A stretch of 33,630 bases of DNA, taken from Burkholderiales bacterium (GTDB lineage Bacteria > Pseudomonadota > Gammaproteobacteria > Burkholderiales > Burkholderiaceae_E). The position numbers and the translations under genes were made by a program. The stretch is taken from positions 5,973 through 39,602 of the forward strand of contig JAPLQF010000002.1 of NCBI GenBank assembly GCA_026399875.1, read 5' to 3'. A model generated the notes under the pieces. It ran no database searches and had not been told where the DNA came from. It saw only the letters and a list, made by a program, of their open reading frames with translations. Below, in pieces: positions 24,095 through 33,271 of the stretch (the first letter of the stretch is position 1; every line of letters starts with the position of its first letter).

Positions 24095-25105
24095 ATGACC
24101 ATGCCGATTCCTGCCACCATGCGCTATGTCGACCACGGAAACGGGGGCGGCCCGGAAGTGCTGAAAGTCGCCATCCGCGAGGTGCCGGAGCTCGGCGCCG
24201 GCGAGGTGCTGATCGAGGTAATTGCCGCCGGCGTCAATCGCCCTGACTGCATTCAGCGCAGCGGCCGCTATCCGCCGCCTGCCGATGCCTCGCCGCATCT
24301 CGGCCTCGAAGTGGCCGGCCGCATCGTGGCGCTTGGCCAGGGCGTGACCGAATGGAATATCGGTGAGGCGGTGTGTGCGCTGGCCAATGGCGGCGGCTAT
24401 GCCGAGTATGCCGCCGCCCCGGCGGGCCAGGTTCTGCCGGTGCCGGCGGGCCTCACCATGCTGCAGGCAGCGGCTTTGCCCGAAACCTATTTCACCGTCT
24501 GGGCCAATCTGGTCGAGCGCGGACGGCTCGCCGCCGGCGACACCGTCCTGATCCATGGTGGCTCGTCGGGCATCGGCATCACCGCCATCCAGATCGCCAA
24601 GGCCTGGGGTGCCACCGTGATCTGCACGGTGGGCAATGCCCAGAAAGCCGCCGCCTGCCTGGCCTTGGGGGCCGATGCCGCGATCGATTACCGGCAGCAG
24701 GATTTCGTTGCCCAGACGCTCAAGATCACCGGCAGTCGCGGCGTCAATCTCATTCTCGACATGGTGGGTGGCACCTATGTCGAGAAGAACCTCAAGTTGC
24801 TGGCGGTCGATGGACGGCTGGTGCAGATCGCCTTCCTGCAGCCTTCGAAAGTCGAGATCGACCTGATGCCGATCATGACCAAGCGACTGACCGTGACCGG
24901 CTCGACCATGCGCCCTCGCTCGGCCGCCAACAAGGCCGATCTGGCGGCTGCCTTGCGCACCCACATCTGGCCAATGCTCGAGCAGGGGCGGCTGCTGCCG
25001 TCGATCTACAAGGTCTTTGCGCTTGAGCAGGCCGCCGAGGCGCACGCGCTGATGGAAAGCTCCGAGCACATCGGCAAGATCATGTTTTCGGTGCGTCCTG
25101 ACTGA
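24095..25105 (+). CDS. NAD(P)H-quinone oxidoreductase (QOR/PIG3-like MDR family)
   Basis: A 336-residue medium-chain reductase of the zinc-free quinone-oxidoreductase type (TP53I3/PIG3-like), which uses NADPH to reduce quinones or similar enones. The catalytic domain begins MRYVDHGNGGGPEVLKV and has IEVIAAGVNRPDCIQRSGRYPPPADASPHLGLEVAGRI. The cofactor domain has the nucleotide loop VLIHGGSSGIGITAIQIAKAWGATV (residues ~150-172), ALGADAAIDY and LDMVGGTYVEKNLKLL. No structural or catalytic zinc cysteines are seen. The C-terminus, HALMESSEHIGKIMFSV, is typical. ATG at 24095 lies 21 bases after the preceding stop (24101 is an alternative). The gene converges on rodA with an 11-base gap. Confidence 0.9.
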   Translation: MTMPIPATMRYVDHGNGGGPEVLKVAIREVPELGAGEVLIEVIAAGVNRPDCIQRSGRYPPPADASPHLGLEVAGRIVALGQGVTEWNIGEAVCALANGGGYAEYAAAPAGQVLPVPAGLTMLQAAALPETYFTVWANLVERGRLAAGDTVLIHGGSSGIGITAIQIAKAWGATVICTVGNAQKAAACLALGADAAIDYRQQDFVAQTLKITGSRGVNLILDMVGGTYVEKNLKLLAVDGRLVQIAFLQPSKVEIDLMPIMTKRLTVTGSTMRPRSAANKADLAAALRTHIWPMLEQGRLLPSIYKVFALEQAAEAHALMESSEHIGKIMFSVRPD

Positions 25106-25116
25106 GCGTCGCGGGT

Positions 25117-26247
25117 TCAGCGCGGCATCGTCGGGCCGCGATGCCGGTGAATGCTCATCAGCATGCCCATGCTCAGCCCGAGCGTCAGCATCGCGGTCCC
25201 GCCGTATGACATCCAGGGCAGAGGAACGCCCACCACCGGCAGGATGCCGATCACCATGCCCATGTTCACGAAGCAATAGGTGAAAAAGCTCAGGGTGATT
25301 GAGCCTGCAAGCAGCCGCCCGAAGGTCGTCCCGGCGCTGCCGGCGATGACGAGTCCGCGAAAGATGACCGCCAGATAGAGCAGCATCAGGATCAGTACGC
25401 CGAACAGACCGAATTCTTCCGCATACACCGCCAAGATGAAGTCGGTAGTGCGCTCGGGGATGAACTCGAGATGGGTTTGCGTGCCGAGGGTCCAGCCCTT
25501 GCCCGAGAGGCCGCCCGAGCCAACGGCAATCGTCGACTGAATGATGTGAAATCCCTTGCCAAGCGGATCAGAGGTCGGGTCGAGCAGTGTCAGCACGCGC
25601 TGGCGCTGGTAATCGTGCAGCTTTATCCAGATCAGCGGCATGGCGGCGAGTCCGGCGACGGTGATGCCGATGATCAGCCGCCAGCTCAGTCCGGCAAAAA
25701 AGATCACATAGGCGCCTGCCGCCAGCACCAGGATGGCAGTGCCGAGGTCGGGCTGCTTGGCGATCAGACCAAAAGGCACGATGAGCAGGACGGATGCGAC
25801 CAGGAAGTCGAACCAGCGCAAGGCGCCTTCACGCTTGTCGAAGTACCAGGCCAGCATCAGCGGCGTGGTGATCTTCAGCATTTCGGAGGGCTGGATGCGG
25901 GTAAAGCCAAGATCGAGCCAGCGGGTCGCCCCATTGCTGGTCGAACCAAAGAGCGCCACCGCCACCAGCAGGGCAATGCTGAGCATATAGAGCGGCAGGG
26001 CAGCTCGCATCAGCATGCTGGGTGGCAGCAGTGCGGCCAGCCACAGCACTGCCAGGGCAATGCTGATATTGCGAAGGTGTCCGTTGAAACGGCCCGAGAA
26101 GTCGAGCCCGGCCGAGTACATGGTGGCGATGCTGACGATCAGGATCACGCCAAGCGCAATGAGCAGCGGCCGGTCGAAGACGAAGACGAATCGACGCACC
26201 ATCTCCCAGGGTGAGCGGCGATTGAGGGACAGGGTGGTCGAGCCCAT
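25117..26247 (-). CDS. rodA: rod shape-determining protein RodA (SEDS peptidoglycan glycosyltransferase)
   Basis: RodA is the SEDS-family glycosyltransferase that polymerises lipid II into glycan strands during cell elongation, working with PBP2. The 376-residue inner-membrane protein has about ten transmembrane segments. Hallmarks are FDRPLLIALGVILIVSIATMYSAG, GATRWLDLGFTRIQPSEMLKI, YQRQRVLTLLDPTSDPLGKGFHIIQS and HLEFIPERTTDFILAVYAEEFG, where the Asp of TTDF matches the catalytic aspartate; VGVPLPWMSYGGTAMLTLGLSMGMLMSIHRHR ends the protein. Its start overlaps the mrdA stop by one base (TGATG at 26249-26245), so the two partners are translationally coupled. It is the last gene of the operon. 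Confidence 0.97.
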   Translation of the reverse strand: MGSTTLSLNRRSPWEMVRRFVFVFDRPLLIALGVILIVSIATMYSAGLDFSGRFNGHLRNISIALAVLWLAALLPPSMLMRAALPLYMLSIALLVAVALFGSTSNGATRWLDLGFTRIQPSEMLKITTPLMLAWYFDKREGALRWFDFLVASVLLIVPFGLIAKQPDLGTAILVLAAGAYVIFFAGLSWRLIIGITVAGLAAMPLIWIKLHDYQRQRVLTLLDPTSDPLGKGFHIIQSTIAVGSGGLSGKGWTLGTQTHLEFIPERTTDFILAVYAEEFGLFGVLILMLLYLAVIFRGLVIAGSAGTTFGRLLAGSITLSFFTYCFVNMGMVIGILPVVGVPLPWMSYGGTAMLTLGLSMGMLMSIHRHRGPTMPR

Positions 26248-28310
26248 CAGTTGCGGGCTCCGCTGGAGGCCGACGCCGCGTCGGGTTTGACCGTAGTCGG
26301 TGTGGGTTTCGAGGTGGCTTTCTGTGAAGCGGGTGGTGAGGCCGGTGGTGCGGATGAAGCCGTGCCCGCCCCGGGGGCGGGGCTCGCGGCCGGCTCGGGC
26401 TCGGGTTCGGGGACGTCGCGCATCTCGCTTTCGTCCAGCTCCGGTCTGGCGGGGAAAGGCTCGGGGGTGTCCTTGGGCAGCTTGCCAAGCAATGCATAGT
26501 CGAACACCTTGCGGGCGATCGGTGCTGCCGCCTGTGCACCGAAGCCGCCGTTCTCGACGATCAGCGCGAGCGCGATCCGGGGGTTGTCCAATGGCGCAAA
26601 AGCCATGAACAGCGAGTGATCACGAAAGCGTTCGGCAATCCGTCTGGCGTCGTATTTTTCGTTCTGCTTGATACCGATCACCTGTGCCGTCCCGGTCTTG
26701 CCTGCGGCCACATATTCAGCGCCCGCAAAGGCGCCCCGACCGGTACCCGTGCGGTTGACATCGACCATGCCCTGCTTGACCAGCGCAACATAGTCGGGCC
26801 GCAGAGGGAGGGTGACATCAGGCTGATTGACCGCTGAGGTACGACTGCCATCGATCGGGTCGACGATCGACTTGACGACATGCGGCCTCAGAACCCTGCC
26901 GCCATTGGCCAGGATCGCGGTGGCATTGGCGAGTTGCAGGATGGTGAAAGCGTTGTAGCCCTGCCCGATGCCGATCGATGGCGTCTCTCCCGGCAGCCAT
27001 CGGGTCTTGTAGCGCTTCATCTTCCAGGCCGACGAGGGCAGGATGCCGGTGGTCTCGCCGGGCATGTCGATGCCGGTGAGTTGCCCGAATCCCCAGGGTT
27101 TCATGAAGTCGTGAATGCGATCGACGCCGAGTTCGTAGGCGGCACCGTAGTAGTAGGTGTCGGACGAGACCGCAATGGATCTTCTGAGATCGACCGCGCC
27201 ATGACCGTTGGGATTCGAGTCGCGAAACCTGTGGCTGCCGAGCATGAAATAGCCCGGATCGTTGATGGTGGCAGTCGGGCTGCGCACGCCGTTTTCCAGG
27301 ATGGCCAGTGCCATGAAGGGCTTGTAGGTCGAACCGGGCGGATAGGTGCCCCGAAGCGCCCGGTTGAGCATCGGCTTGTCGGGGTCTTCATTGAGCGACT
27401 GCCAGGTCTGCGGGTCGATCCCGTCGATGAAGTTGTTCGGGTCGAAGGTGGGCATCGAGACGAAGGCCAGCACTTCGCCGGTGGCCGGATCGATCGCGAC
27501 CATTGCGCCCTTGCGCTTTCCATACCACTCCTGCACCAGGCGCTGCAGCCGGATATCGATCGACAGGGTGAGGTTCTTGCCGGTCTGCGCCGGATCGCGA
27601 GACAGTGAACGCACCGCCCTGCCACCGGCCGAGACTTCAACCTCTTCAAAACCGGTCTCGCCGCGCAGCGTGCTTTCGTAGCTGAGCTCCACCCCGACCT
27701 TGCCCATATGGCTCAGGCCGGCGTAATCGGAGCTGGCGCCGTCGTCTTCGAGCCGGCGCTTCTCATCGGGGGATATGCGGCCGATATAGCCGACCACATG
27801 TGCGCCGGTGTCGCCCAGCGGATAGTTGCGAAACAGTCTGGCCCGCACTTCGACGCCCTCGAAGCGAAACCGATTCGCGGCGATCCGGGCGGCTTCTTCA
27901 TCCGTGAGCCGGGTCTTGAGCGGCAGCCACTCGGCATTGCGCGAGTCGTCGTAGAGGCGCTTGAAGCGGCGTCGTTCGCGCTGACCGATCTCGATGATCT
28001 GTGCCAGCTCATCAATCGTCTTGTCGAGATCGACGATCTGCCGCGGCGACAGTTCGAGTGTGAAGGCCGAGATGTTCTCGGCCAGCGTGACGCCGTTGCG
28101 GTCGTAGATCAGCCCGCGTGCCGGCGCTACCGGTACAACCGTGATGCGATTGTCTTCGGCCTGGGCGTGAAACGCATCGTGGCGGATGATCTGCAGCCAG
28201 ACGAAGCGCGAGAGCACCACACAGAACATCAGAACGACCATCACCCCGGCGAACACCAGGCGCCAGCGCAGTCTTCTCAGGTCGGTTTCGCTCTTGCTGA
28301 CGTCGATCAC
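26247..28310 (-). CDS. mrdA: penicillin-binding protein 2 (peptidoglycan D,D-transpeptidase)
   Basis: PBP2 crosslinks new glycan strands during elongation and activates RodA. The 687-residue class B PBP has one N-terminal transmembrane helix (residues ~17-40), a pedestal domain (RGLIYDRNGVTLAENISAF onward) and a transpeptidase domain. The active-site motifs are Ser327-Thr-Tyr-Lys330, Ser382-Ser-Asp384 and Lys538-Thr-Gly540, correctly spaced. The protein is longer than E. coli PBP2 (633) because of a C-terminal tail from about residue 612, with Glu-Pro repeats and then a Pro/Ala/Ser/Thr-rich stretch. Start is GTG at 28310, 9 bases after the mreD stop; no better ATG is near. Confidence 0.96.
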   Translation of the reverse strand: MIDVSKSETDLRRLRWRLVFAGVMVVLMFCVVLSRFVWLQIIRHDAFHAQAEDNRITVVPVAPARGLIYDRNGVTLAENISAFTLELSPRQIVDLDKTIDELAQIIEIGQRERRRFKRLYDDSRNAEWLPLKTRLTDEEAARIAANRFRFEGVEVRARLFRNYPLGDTGAHVVGYIGRISPDEKRRLEDDGASSDYAGLSHMGKVGVELSYESTLRGETGFEEVEVSAGGRAVRSLSRDPAQTGKNLTLSIDIRLQRLVQEWYGKRKGAMVAIDPATGEVLAFVSMPTFDPNNFIDGIDPQTWQSLNEDPDKPMLNRALRGTYPPGSTYKPFMALAILENGVRSPTATINDPGYFMLGSHRFRDSNPNGHGAVDLRRSIAVSSDTYYYGAAYELGVDRIHDFMKPWGFGQLTGIDMPGETTGILPSSAWKMKRYKTRWLPGETPSIGIGQGYNAFTILQLANATAILANGGRVLRPHVVKSIVDPIDGSRTSAVNQPDVTLPLRPDYVALVKQGMVDVNRTGTGRGAFAGAEYVAAGKTGTAQVIGIKQNEKYDARRIAERFRDHSLFMAFAPLDNPRIALALIVENGGFGAQAAAPIARKVFDYALLGKLPKDTPEPFPARPELDESEMRDVPEPEPEPAASPAPGAGTASSAPPASPPASQKATSKPTPTTVKPDAASASSGARN

Positions 28311-28319
28311 GGTCGGGGC

Positions 28320-28835
28320 TCAGATCGGGCGGTTTTCGTCGCGGTTGACCGCGCGACGCTGCGGCAGCAGCAGCAGCATGTCTGCCAGCGGCCACAACAG
28401 GGTTGATGACACGCTCTGCAGGAAATAGCCGAGCCCGGGGAAGGGGCCGCCGACCGCCATGCGCACCGCCACCACCACCAGCTGGGCGGCCAGGAACAGT
28501 GGCAGCACATGCAGCATCTGCCCGCCAAGCTTGAACCACGGCACCCGCCGGTGCATCGTGCTGGCGCCGTAGGACAGCAGGGTATAGGCCAGTGCCCGCT
28601 CGCCCAGCAGCGCCGAGGCATGCACATCCATCAGCAGGCCGACCAGAAAGGACACGCCAAAGCCCACTATGCGCGGTTGGTGGATATTCCAGAACACCAG
28701 CACCACCGCGAGAAAGTCGGGGACACCGAAGCTGCGACCCCAGGGCATGATGTCGAGCACCAGCGCGACCAGGATCGACAGGGCGATGAAGGCGCGATTG
28801 GCGGGCAGCAGCAGGTATTCGGCGGGCATTGGCAT
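28320..28835 (-). CDS. mreD: rod shape-determining protein MreD
   Basis: MreD is a small integral membrane component of the elongasome that partners MreC. The 171-residue protein is mostly hydrophobic with five to six predicted transmembrane segments. Characteristic parts are FIALSILVALVLDIMPWG, PDFLAVVLVFWNIHQPRIVGFGVSFLVGLLMDVH and GERALAYTLLSYGA; the C-terminus is charged (QRRAVNRDENRPI). The acidic/aromatic stretch around PRIVGFG...GLLMDV is the most conserved part of MreD. The ATG at 28835 lies 29 bases after the mreC stop; another ATG two codons later is possible. It is followed closely by mrdA. Confidence 0.94.
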   Translation of the reverse strand: MPMPAEYLLLPANRAFIALSILVALVLDIMPWGRSFGVPDFLAVVLVFWNIHQPRIVGFGVSFLVGLLMDVHASALLGERALAYTLLSYGASTMHRRVPWFKLGGQMLHVLPLFLAAQLVVVAVRMAVGGPFPGLGYFLQSVSSTLLWPLADMLLLLPQRRAVNRDENRPI

Positions 28836-28855
28836 CGAATCGGGCTCGGTTCGCG

Positions 28856-28882
28856 TCAGTTGCTTCAGTTGCTTGAGTTGCG
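28856..28882 (-). repeat. 3 x 9-base tandem repeat across the mreC stop codon
   Basis: TCAGTTGCT occurs at 28856-28864 and 28865-28873, with a diverged copy (TGAGTTGCG) at 28874-28882. On the coding strand the units read as Arg-Asn-Ser, Ser-Asn-stop, Ser-Asn-stop. The real stop (28867-28865) is therefore followed in frame, six bases later, by a second TGA. Confidence 0.9.
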
Positions 28883-29788
28883 TCGGGTGGCCGCGGCGGC
28901 GCGCTTGCTGCGTGGCGTCTCGATTGCCTCGGCCGGTGGTGGTGGCGGCAATCCGGAGCGGTCGACCAGCAGCACCAGCAGCAGGCGGCTGCTCTCGATA
29001 CTGCCAATCGGCTCGACCACCACACGGGCAAAGTTGCCGCTGCCGCTGCGATCGATCGTGACCACGCGACCGACCGGCAAGCCGGGCGGATAGAGGCTGT
29101 CGAGCCCTGAGGTCACGATGGTGTCGCCTTCCCTGATGTCTGCATTGACCAGCATATATCGCAATTCAAGGCGACCCGCGGTCGTACTGCCGGTGGCGAT
29201 CGCTCTCTGGCCGCTGCGCTGAACCTGAACCGGAATGCTCAGGTTGCGGTCGGTCACCATGGTGAGCTCGGCGGTCAGCGGAAACACCCGGGTGATCTGG
29301 CCGACCACCCCCGTGGCATCGACCACCGGTTGTCCGGCGGTAATGCCCTGCTGCAGACCCTTGTCGAGCACCAGTTTTCGACTGAAGGGATCGCGGGTGT
29401 CGTAGAGCACCTCGGCCACGACGCTCTTGACTGCGCTGCGATCTCGCGCCTGCATGACTTCGCGCAATTGGCGATTCTCCTGCGTCAGTTGCTCGACCTG
29501 CAGCAACTGGCGCGCATTAGCCGCCTCGATGCGCCGCAACTCGCTGTTTTCGGTGCGCAGGCGGGCAATTTCGCCCACATAGTCGAAGGTCATCGAGAGC
29601 GTGTCGCGTGGTACGAGCAGGCCCCGCTGCAGCGGATAGAGCACCGTGCCCACGCCCTGGCGCATGGCACTGAGCAAACCGGTGCGCGCGTCGATCATCA
29701 GAAGCGCCAGGCCCAGGAGCGTGAAAAACGCGAGCCGCGCGTTGGCAGACGGCCCCTGCTTGAAGAACGGCGGCGGGCTTCGATCCAT
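28865..29788 (-). CDS. mreC: rod shape-determining protein MreC
   Basis: MreC is the bitopic periplasmic scaffold of the elongasome that binds and activates PBP2. The 307-residue protein has a short cytoplasmic N-terminus, one transmembrane helix (residues ~18-36), a coiled coil with heptad-like EIARLRTENSELRRIEAANARQLLQVEQLTQENRQLREV (residues ~72-112), and the two beta-barrel lobes. LVLDKGLQQGITAGQPVVDATGVVGQI, STTAGRLELRYMLVNADIREGDTIVTSGLDSLYPPGLPVGRV are family signatures. The C-terminal tail is basic and Pro/Ala-rich. ATG at 29788 lies 15 bases after the mreB stop. Confidence 0.96.
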   Translation of the reverse strand: MDRSPPPFFKQGPSANARLAFFTLLGLALLMIDARTGLLSAMRQGVGTVLYPLQRGLLVPRDTLSMTFDYVGEIARLRTENSELRRIEAANARQLLQVEQLTQENRQLREVMQARDRSAVKSVVAEVLYDTRDPFSRKLVLDKGLQQGITAGQPVVDATGVVGQITRVFPLTAELTMVTDRNLSIPVQVQRSGQRAIATGSTTAGRLELRYMLVNADIREGDTIVTSGLDSLYPPGLPVGRVVTIDRSGSGNFARVVVEPIGSIESSRLLLVLLVDRSGLPPPPPAEAIETPRSKRAAAATRRNSSN

Positions 29789-29803
29789 TGCCCGGCTCTC
29801 GGC

Positions 29804-30963
<1,160 letters not shown>

Positions 30964-30966
30964 CCT

Positions 30967-30972
30967 TATAAT
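30967..30972 (+). promoter_or_regulatory. perfect TATAAT -10 element for gatC
   Basis: TATAAT at 30967-30972 matches the sigma-70 -10 consensus exactly, in an otherwise GC-rich genome. Transcription would start near 30979, leaving a leader of about 28 bases before the CTG start at 31007. The -35 region is poor. If used, this promoter rules out the upstream GTG at 30917 as the gatC start. Confidence 0.55.
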
Positions 30973-30994
30973 CCCTTCAGATCACGAGATAAAC

Positions 30995-30999
30995 AGGAG
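30995..30999 (+). promoter_or_regulatory. Shine-Dalgarno AGGAG that decides the gatC start
   Basis: AGGAG at 30995-30999 leaves seven bases before CTG at 31007. No ATG, GTG or TTG in the gatC frame lies between this site and residue 27 of the conserved protein, so this ribosome-binding site points to the CTG. Confidence 0.6.
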
Positions 31000-31006
31000 T
31001 CTTGCG

Positions 31007-31294
31007 CTGTCCCTCACCGCTACCGAAGTCGCCCGAATCGCCGAGCTCGCCCGCCTCGAACTGTCTCCCGCTGAGGCCTCGCTGATGCTGGCGCAACTCA
31101 ACAGCGTGCTGGGGCTGATCGAAACGCTGCAGGCGGTCGACACTACCGGTGTCGAACCGATGACGCATGCGGGAGAGCCTTCGCTGCGCCTGCGCCCCGA
31201 TCAGGTCACCGAACCCGACCGCCGTGCCGACTACCAGCAGGGTGCGCCGGCGACCGATCACGGCCTTTATCTCGTGCCGCGGGTGATCGAATGA
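31007..31294 (+). CDS. gatC: Asp-tRNA(Asn)/Glu-tRNA(Gln) amidotransferase subunit C
   Basis: GatC is the small stabilising subunit of the GatCAB amidotransferase, which turns mischarged Glu-tRNA(Gln) and Asp-tRNA(Asn) into Gln- and Asn-tRNA. The conserved protein is [22 protein letters not shown], then [35 protein letters not shown] and [16 protein letters not shown]. With a CTG start at 31007 it has 95 residues, normal for GatC. The CTG is chosen because AGGAG lies seven bases upstream and a TATAAT lies before that. The first in-frame conventional start, GTG at 30917, would add about 30 unconserved residues and lie upstream of the promoter. The stop overlaps the gatA start (ATGA at 31291-31294). 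Confidence 0.93.
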   Translation: MSLTATEVARIAELARLELSPAEASLMLAQLNSVLGLIETLQAVDTTGVEPMTHAGEPSLRLRPDQVTEPDRRADYQQGAPATDHGLYLVPRVIE

Positions 31295-32814
31295 CCGCGC
31301 CAGCGACGTCCACAACGCCCTTGTGGCACGCCCTGCCGGTCTCGGCGCTGCGCAAGGCGCTCGACGCCGGCGAGGTCAGTGCCGAGGCGCTTGCGGCGCA
31401 TTTCATGCAGCGAATCGAGGCCAGCACCCTCAACGCCTTCATCGATGTCCGGCCCGAGGCAACGCTTGCGCAGGCTCGCCTGGCCGATCAGCGTCTGGCT
31501 GCTGGCGAACGCGCGCCGCTTCTGGGCATGCCGATTGCCCACAAAGATATCTTCGTGACGCGCCAGTGGCGATCGACCGCCGGCTCGAAAATGCTGGCCG
31601 ACTATGTCAGCCCCTTTGACGCCACGGTGGTCGAAAAACTGGCCGCAGCTGGCGCGGTCTGTCTGGGCAAGACCAACTGCGACGAGTTCGCCATGGGCTC
31701 GGCCAACGAAAACTCGTTTTTCGGCGCGGTGCGCAATCCCTGGGATACCGCTGCGGTGCCGGGCGGTTCGTCCGGCGGCTCGGCTGCTGCGGTCGCGGCG
31801 GGCCTGGCGCCACTGGCCACCGGCACCGATACCGGCGGGTCGGTCCGTCAGCCTGCGGCAATGTGCGGCATCACCGGCATCAAGCCAAGCTACGGACGGG
31901 TCTCGCGCTTCGGCATGATTGCCTTTGCCTCCAGCCTTGATCAGGGTGGCGCGATGGCCGCCTCGGCCGCCGACTGTGCGGTGCTGCTGAGTGCCATGTC
32001 CGGCTTCGACCCACGTGATGCCACCAGCCTCGAGCGGGAGGCCGACGATTTTGTTGCCGGCATGCTGGCACCGGTGCTGCCGGCCGGGCGTGCTGCCATC
32101 CTCACCGAGTCCCGGCCGCTGGCTGGCCTTCGCATTGGCCTGCCGCGCGAGTATTTCGCGCAGGGGCTGTCGGCTGATGTCGAGAAGGCGGTTCGCATTG
32201 CGCTCGACGGGCTGGTCTCGCTGGGCGCCGAGCTGCACGACATCTCCCTGCCGCGCACCCAGCTCACCATCCCGGCCTATTACGTGATCGCCCCGGCCGA
32301 GGCCTCGAGCAATCTGTCCCGATTCGACGGTGTGCGATACGGTCATCGCGCCGAGCACTACACCGATCTGCGCGATCTCTACCGTAAAAGCCGTGCCGAA
32401 GGCTTCGGTGCCGAGGTCCGTCGGCGGATCATGGTCGGCACTTATGTGCTCTCGCATGGTTATTACGATGCCTATTACCTGCAGGCTCAGAAGCTGCGCC
32501 GCCTGATCGCTGAGGATTTCGACGCAGCCTTCGCTCAGGTCGACCTGATCGCCGGTCCTGTTTCGCCCACGGTGGCCTGGAATCTTGGCGACAAGGGCGA
32601 CGATCCGGTCGCCAGTTATCTCGCCGACATCTATACCCTGGGCGCTTCGCTTGCCGGTCTGCCCGGGCTGTCGATGCCGGTCGGCTTCGGTGCGGGAGGC
32701 CGTCCGGTCGGGCTTCAGCTCATCGGGCCGCGTCTTGCCGAGTCGCAACTGCTGGGTGTGGCCCATCGATTCCAGCTCTCAAGCGACTGGCACCTGCGCC
32801 GGCCGCCCGCCTGA
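31291..32814 (+). CDS. gatA: Asp-tRNA(Asn)/Glu-tRNA(Gln) amidotransferase subunit A
   Basis: GatA is the glutaminase subunit of GatCAB; it releases ammonia from glutamine and passes it to GatB. The 507-residue protein belongs to the amidase-signature family. The Ser-cisSer-Lys triad is Lys85 ([10 protein letters not shown]), Ser160 ([13 protein letters not shown]) and nucleophile Ser184 ([16 protein letters not shown]), with the same spacing as in characterised Gat[28 protein letters not shown] and [25 protein letters not shown] are also diagnostic. It overlaps gatC by four bases and is followed three bases later by a lipoprotein gene. Confidence 0.98.
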   Translation: MTAPATSTTPLWHALPVSALRKALDAGEVSAEALAAHFMQRIEASTLNAFIDVRPEATLAQARLADQRLAAGERAPLLGMPIAHKDIFVTRQWRSTAGSKMLADYVSPFDATVVEKLAAAGAVCLGKTNCDEFAMGSANENSFFGAVRNPWDTAAVPGGSSGGSAAAVAAGLAPLATGTDTGGSVRQPAAMCGITGIKPSYGRVSRFGMIAFASSLDQGGAMAASAADCAVLLSAMSGFDPRDATSLEREADDFVAGMLAPVLPAGRAAILTESRPLAGLRIGLPREYFAQGLSADVEKAVRIALDGLVSLGAELHDISLPRTQLTIPAYYVIAPAEASSNLSRFDGVRYGHRAEHYTDLRDLYRKSRAEGFGAEVRRRIMVGTYVLSHGYYDAYYLQAQKLRRLIAEDFDAAFAQVDLIAGPVSPTVAWNLGDKGDDPVASYLADIYTLGASLAGLPGLSMPVGFGAGGRPVGLQLIGPRLAESQLLGVAHRFQLSSDWHLRRPPA

Positions 32815-32817
32815 ACC

Positions 32818-33261
32818 ATGCTCAGGCGGTTAGGGTCTTGGGCGCTGGCATGCTTGGTTCTGCTATTGGCGGCATGTGCCGGCGTCGGCCCATCCACACC
32901 GATTCCCGACCGTCCGATCGACCTGTCGGCCAGTTGCGCGCAGACCGAAGAAGATGGCTTTCGCGAGAATGCCCAGATCACGGTTCGCGCCAACCGGGTC
33001 GAGACTCTGTCGTGGCAGCTGTGGGTCGGCAAGCGCGGCGGCTGCAAGTTTTCGCTCGCCGACTTCCGGCAGGTGAGCGCCCGGCCCTCCATTGAGCTCG
33101 CCGAGCGCAGCGGCGGCTCGTGCAAGCTGCTGATCTGGCAGGCGCCCGCCCGGGTGACGCTGGCCCATGCAGGATGCGAGAAATTCTGCACCGGCGGCGT
33201 TTACGAACAGGCCTGGCCGGTGATGTTCGAGCCGTCCGGCGGCGGATGCGCCAAGCAATGA
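32818..33261 (+). CDS. small cysteine-rich lipoprotein between gatA and gatB
   Basis: I do not recognise a family. The 147-residue product begins with a type II signal peptide: basic MLRRL, hydrophobic core, and lipobox LAAC with lipidated Cys20. The mature part has six more cysteines (40, 76, 102, 120, 124, 144), an even number that would allow three disulfides in the periplasm. There are Trp-rich strands ([14 protein letters not shown]) and the end is Gly/Cys-rich. ATG at 32818 comes three bases after the gatA stop and the gatB ATG follows ten bases after its own stop, so it is embedded in the gat operon. There is no good Shine-Dalgarno; it may depend on coupling to gatA. The lipobox is seen; location and disulfides are inferred. 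Confidence 0.75.
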   Translation: MLRRLGSWALACLVLLLAACAGVGPSTPIPDRPIDLSASCAQTEEDGFRENAQITVRANRVETLSWQLWVGKRGGCKFSLADFRQVSARPSIELAERSGGSCKLLIWQAPARVTLAHAGCEKFCTGGVYEQAWPVMFEPSGGGCAKQ

Positions 33262-33271
33262 CGAGGCAAGG

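Noticed and set aside
26300..26450. Repeat-like sequence in the mrdA 3' end as a mobile or CRISPR-like array
   Set aside because: It encodes the Pro/Ala/Glu-rich tail of PBP2 in frame; there are no regular spacers.
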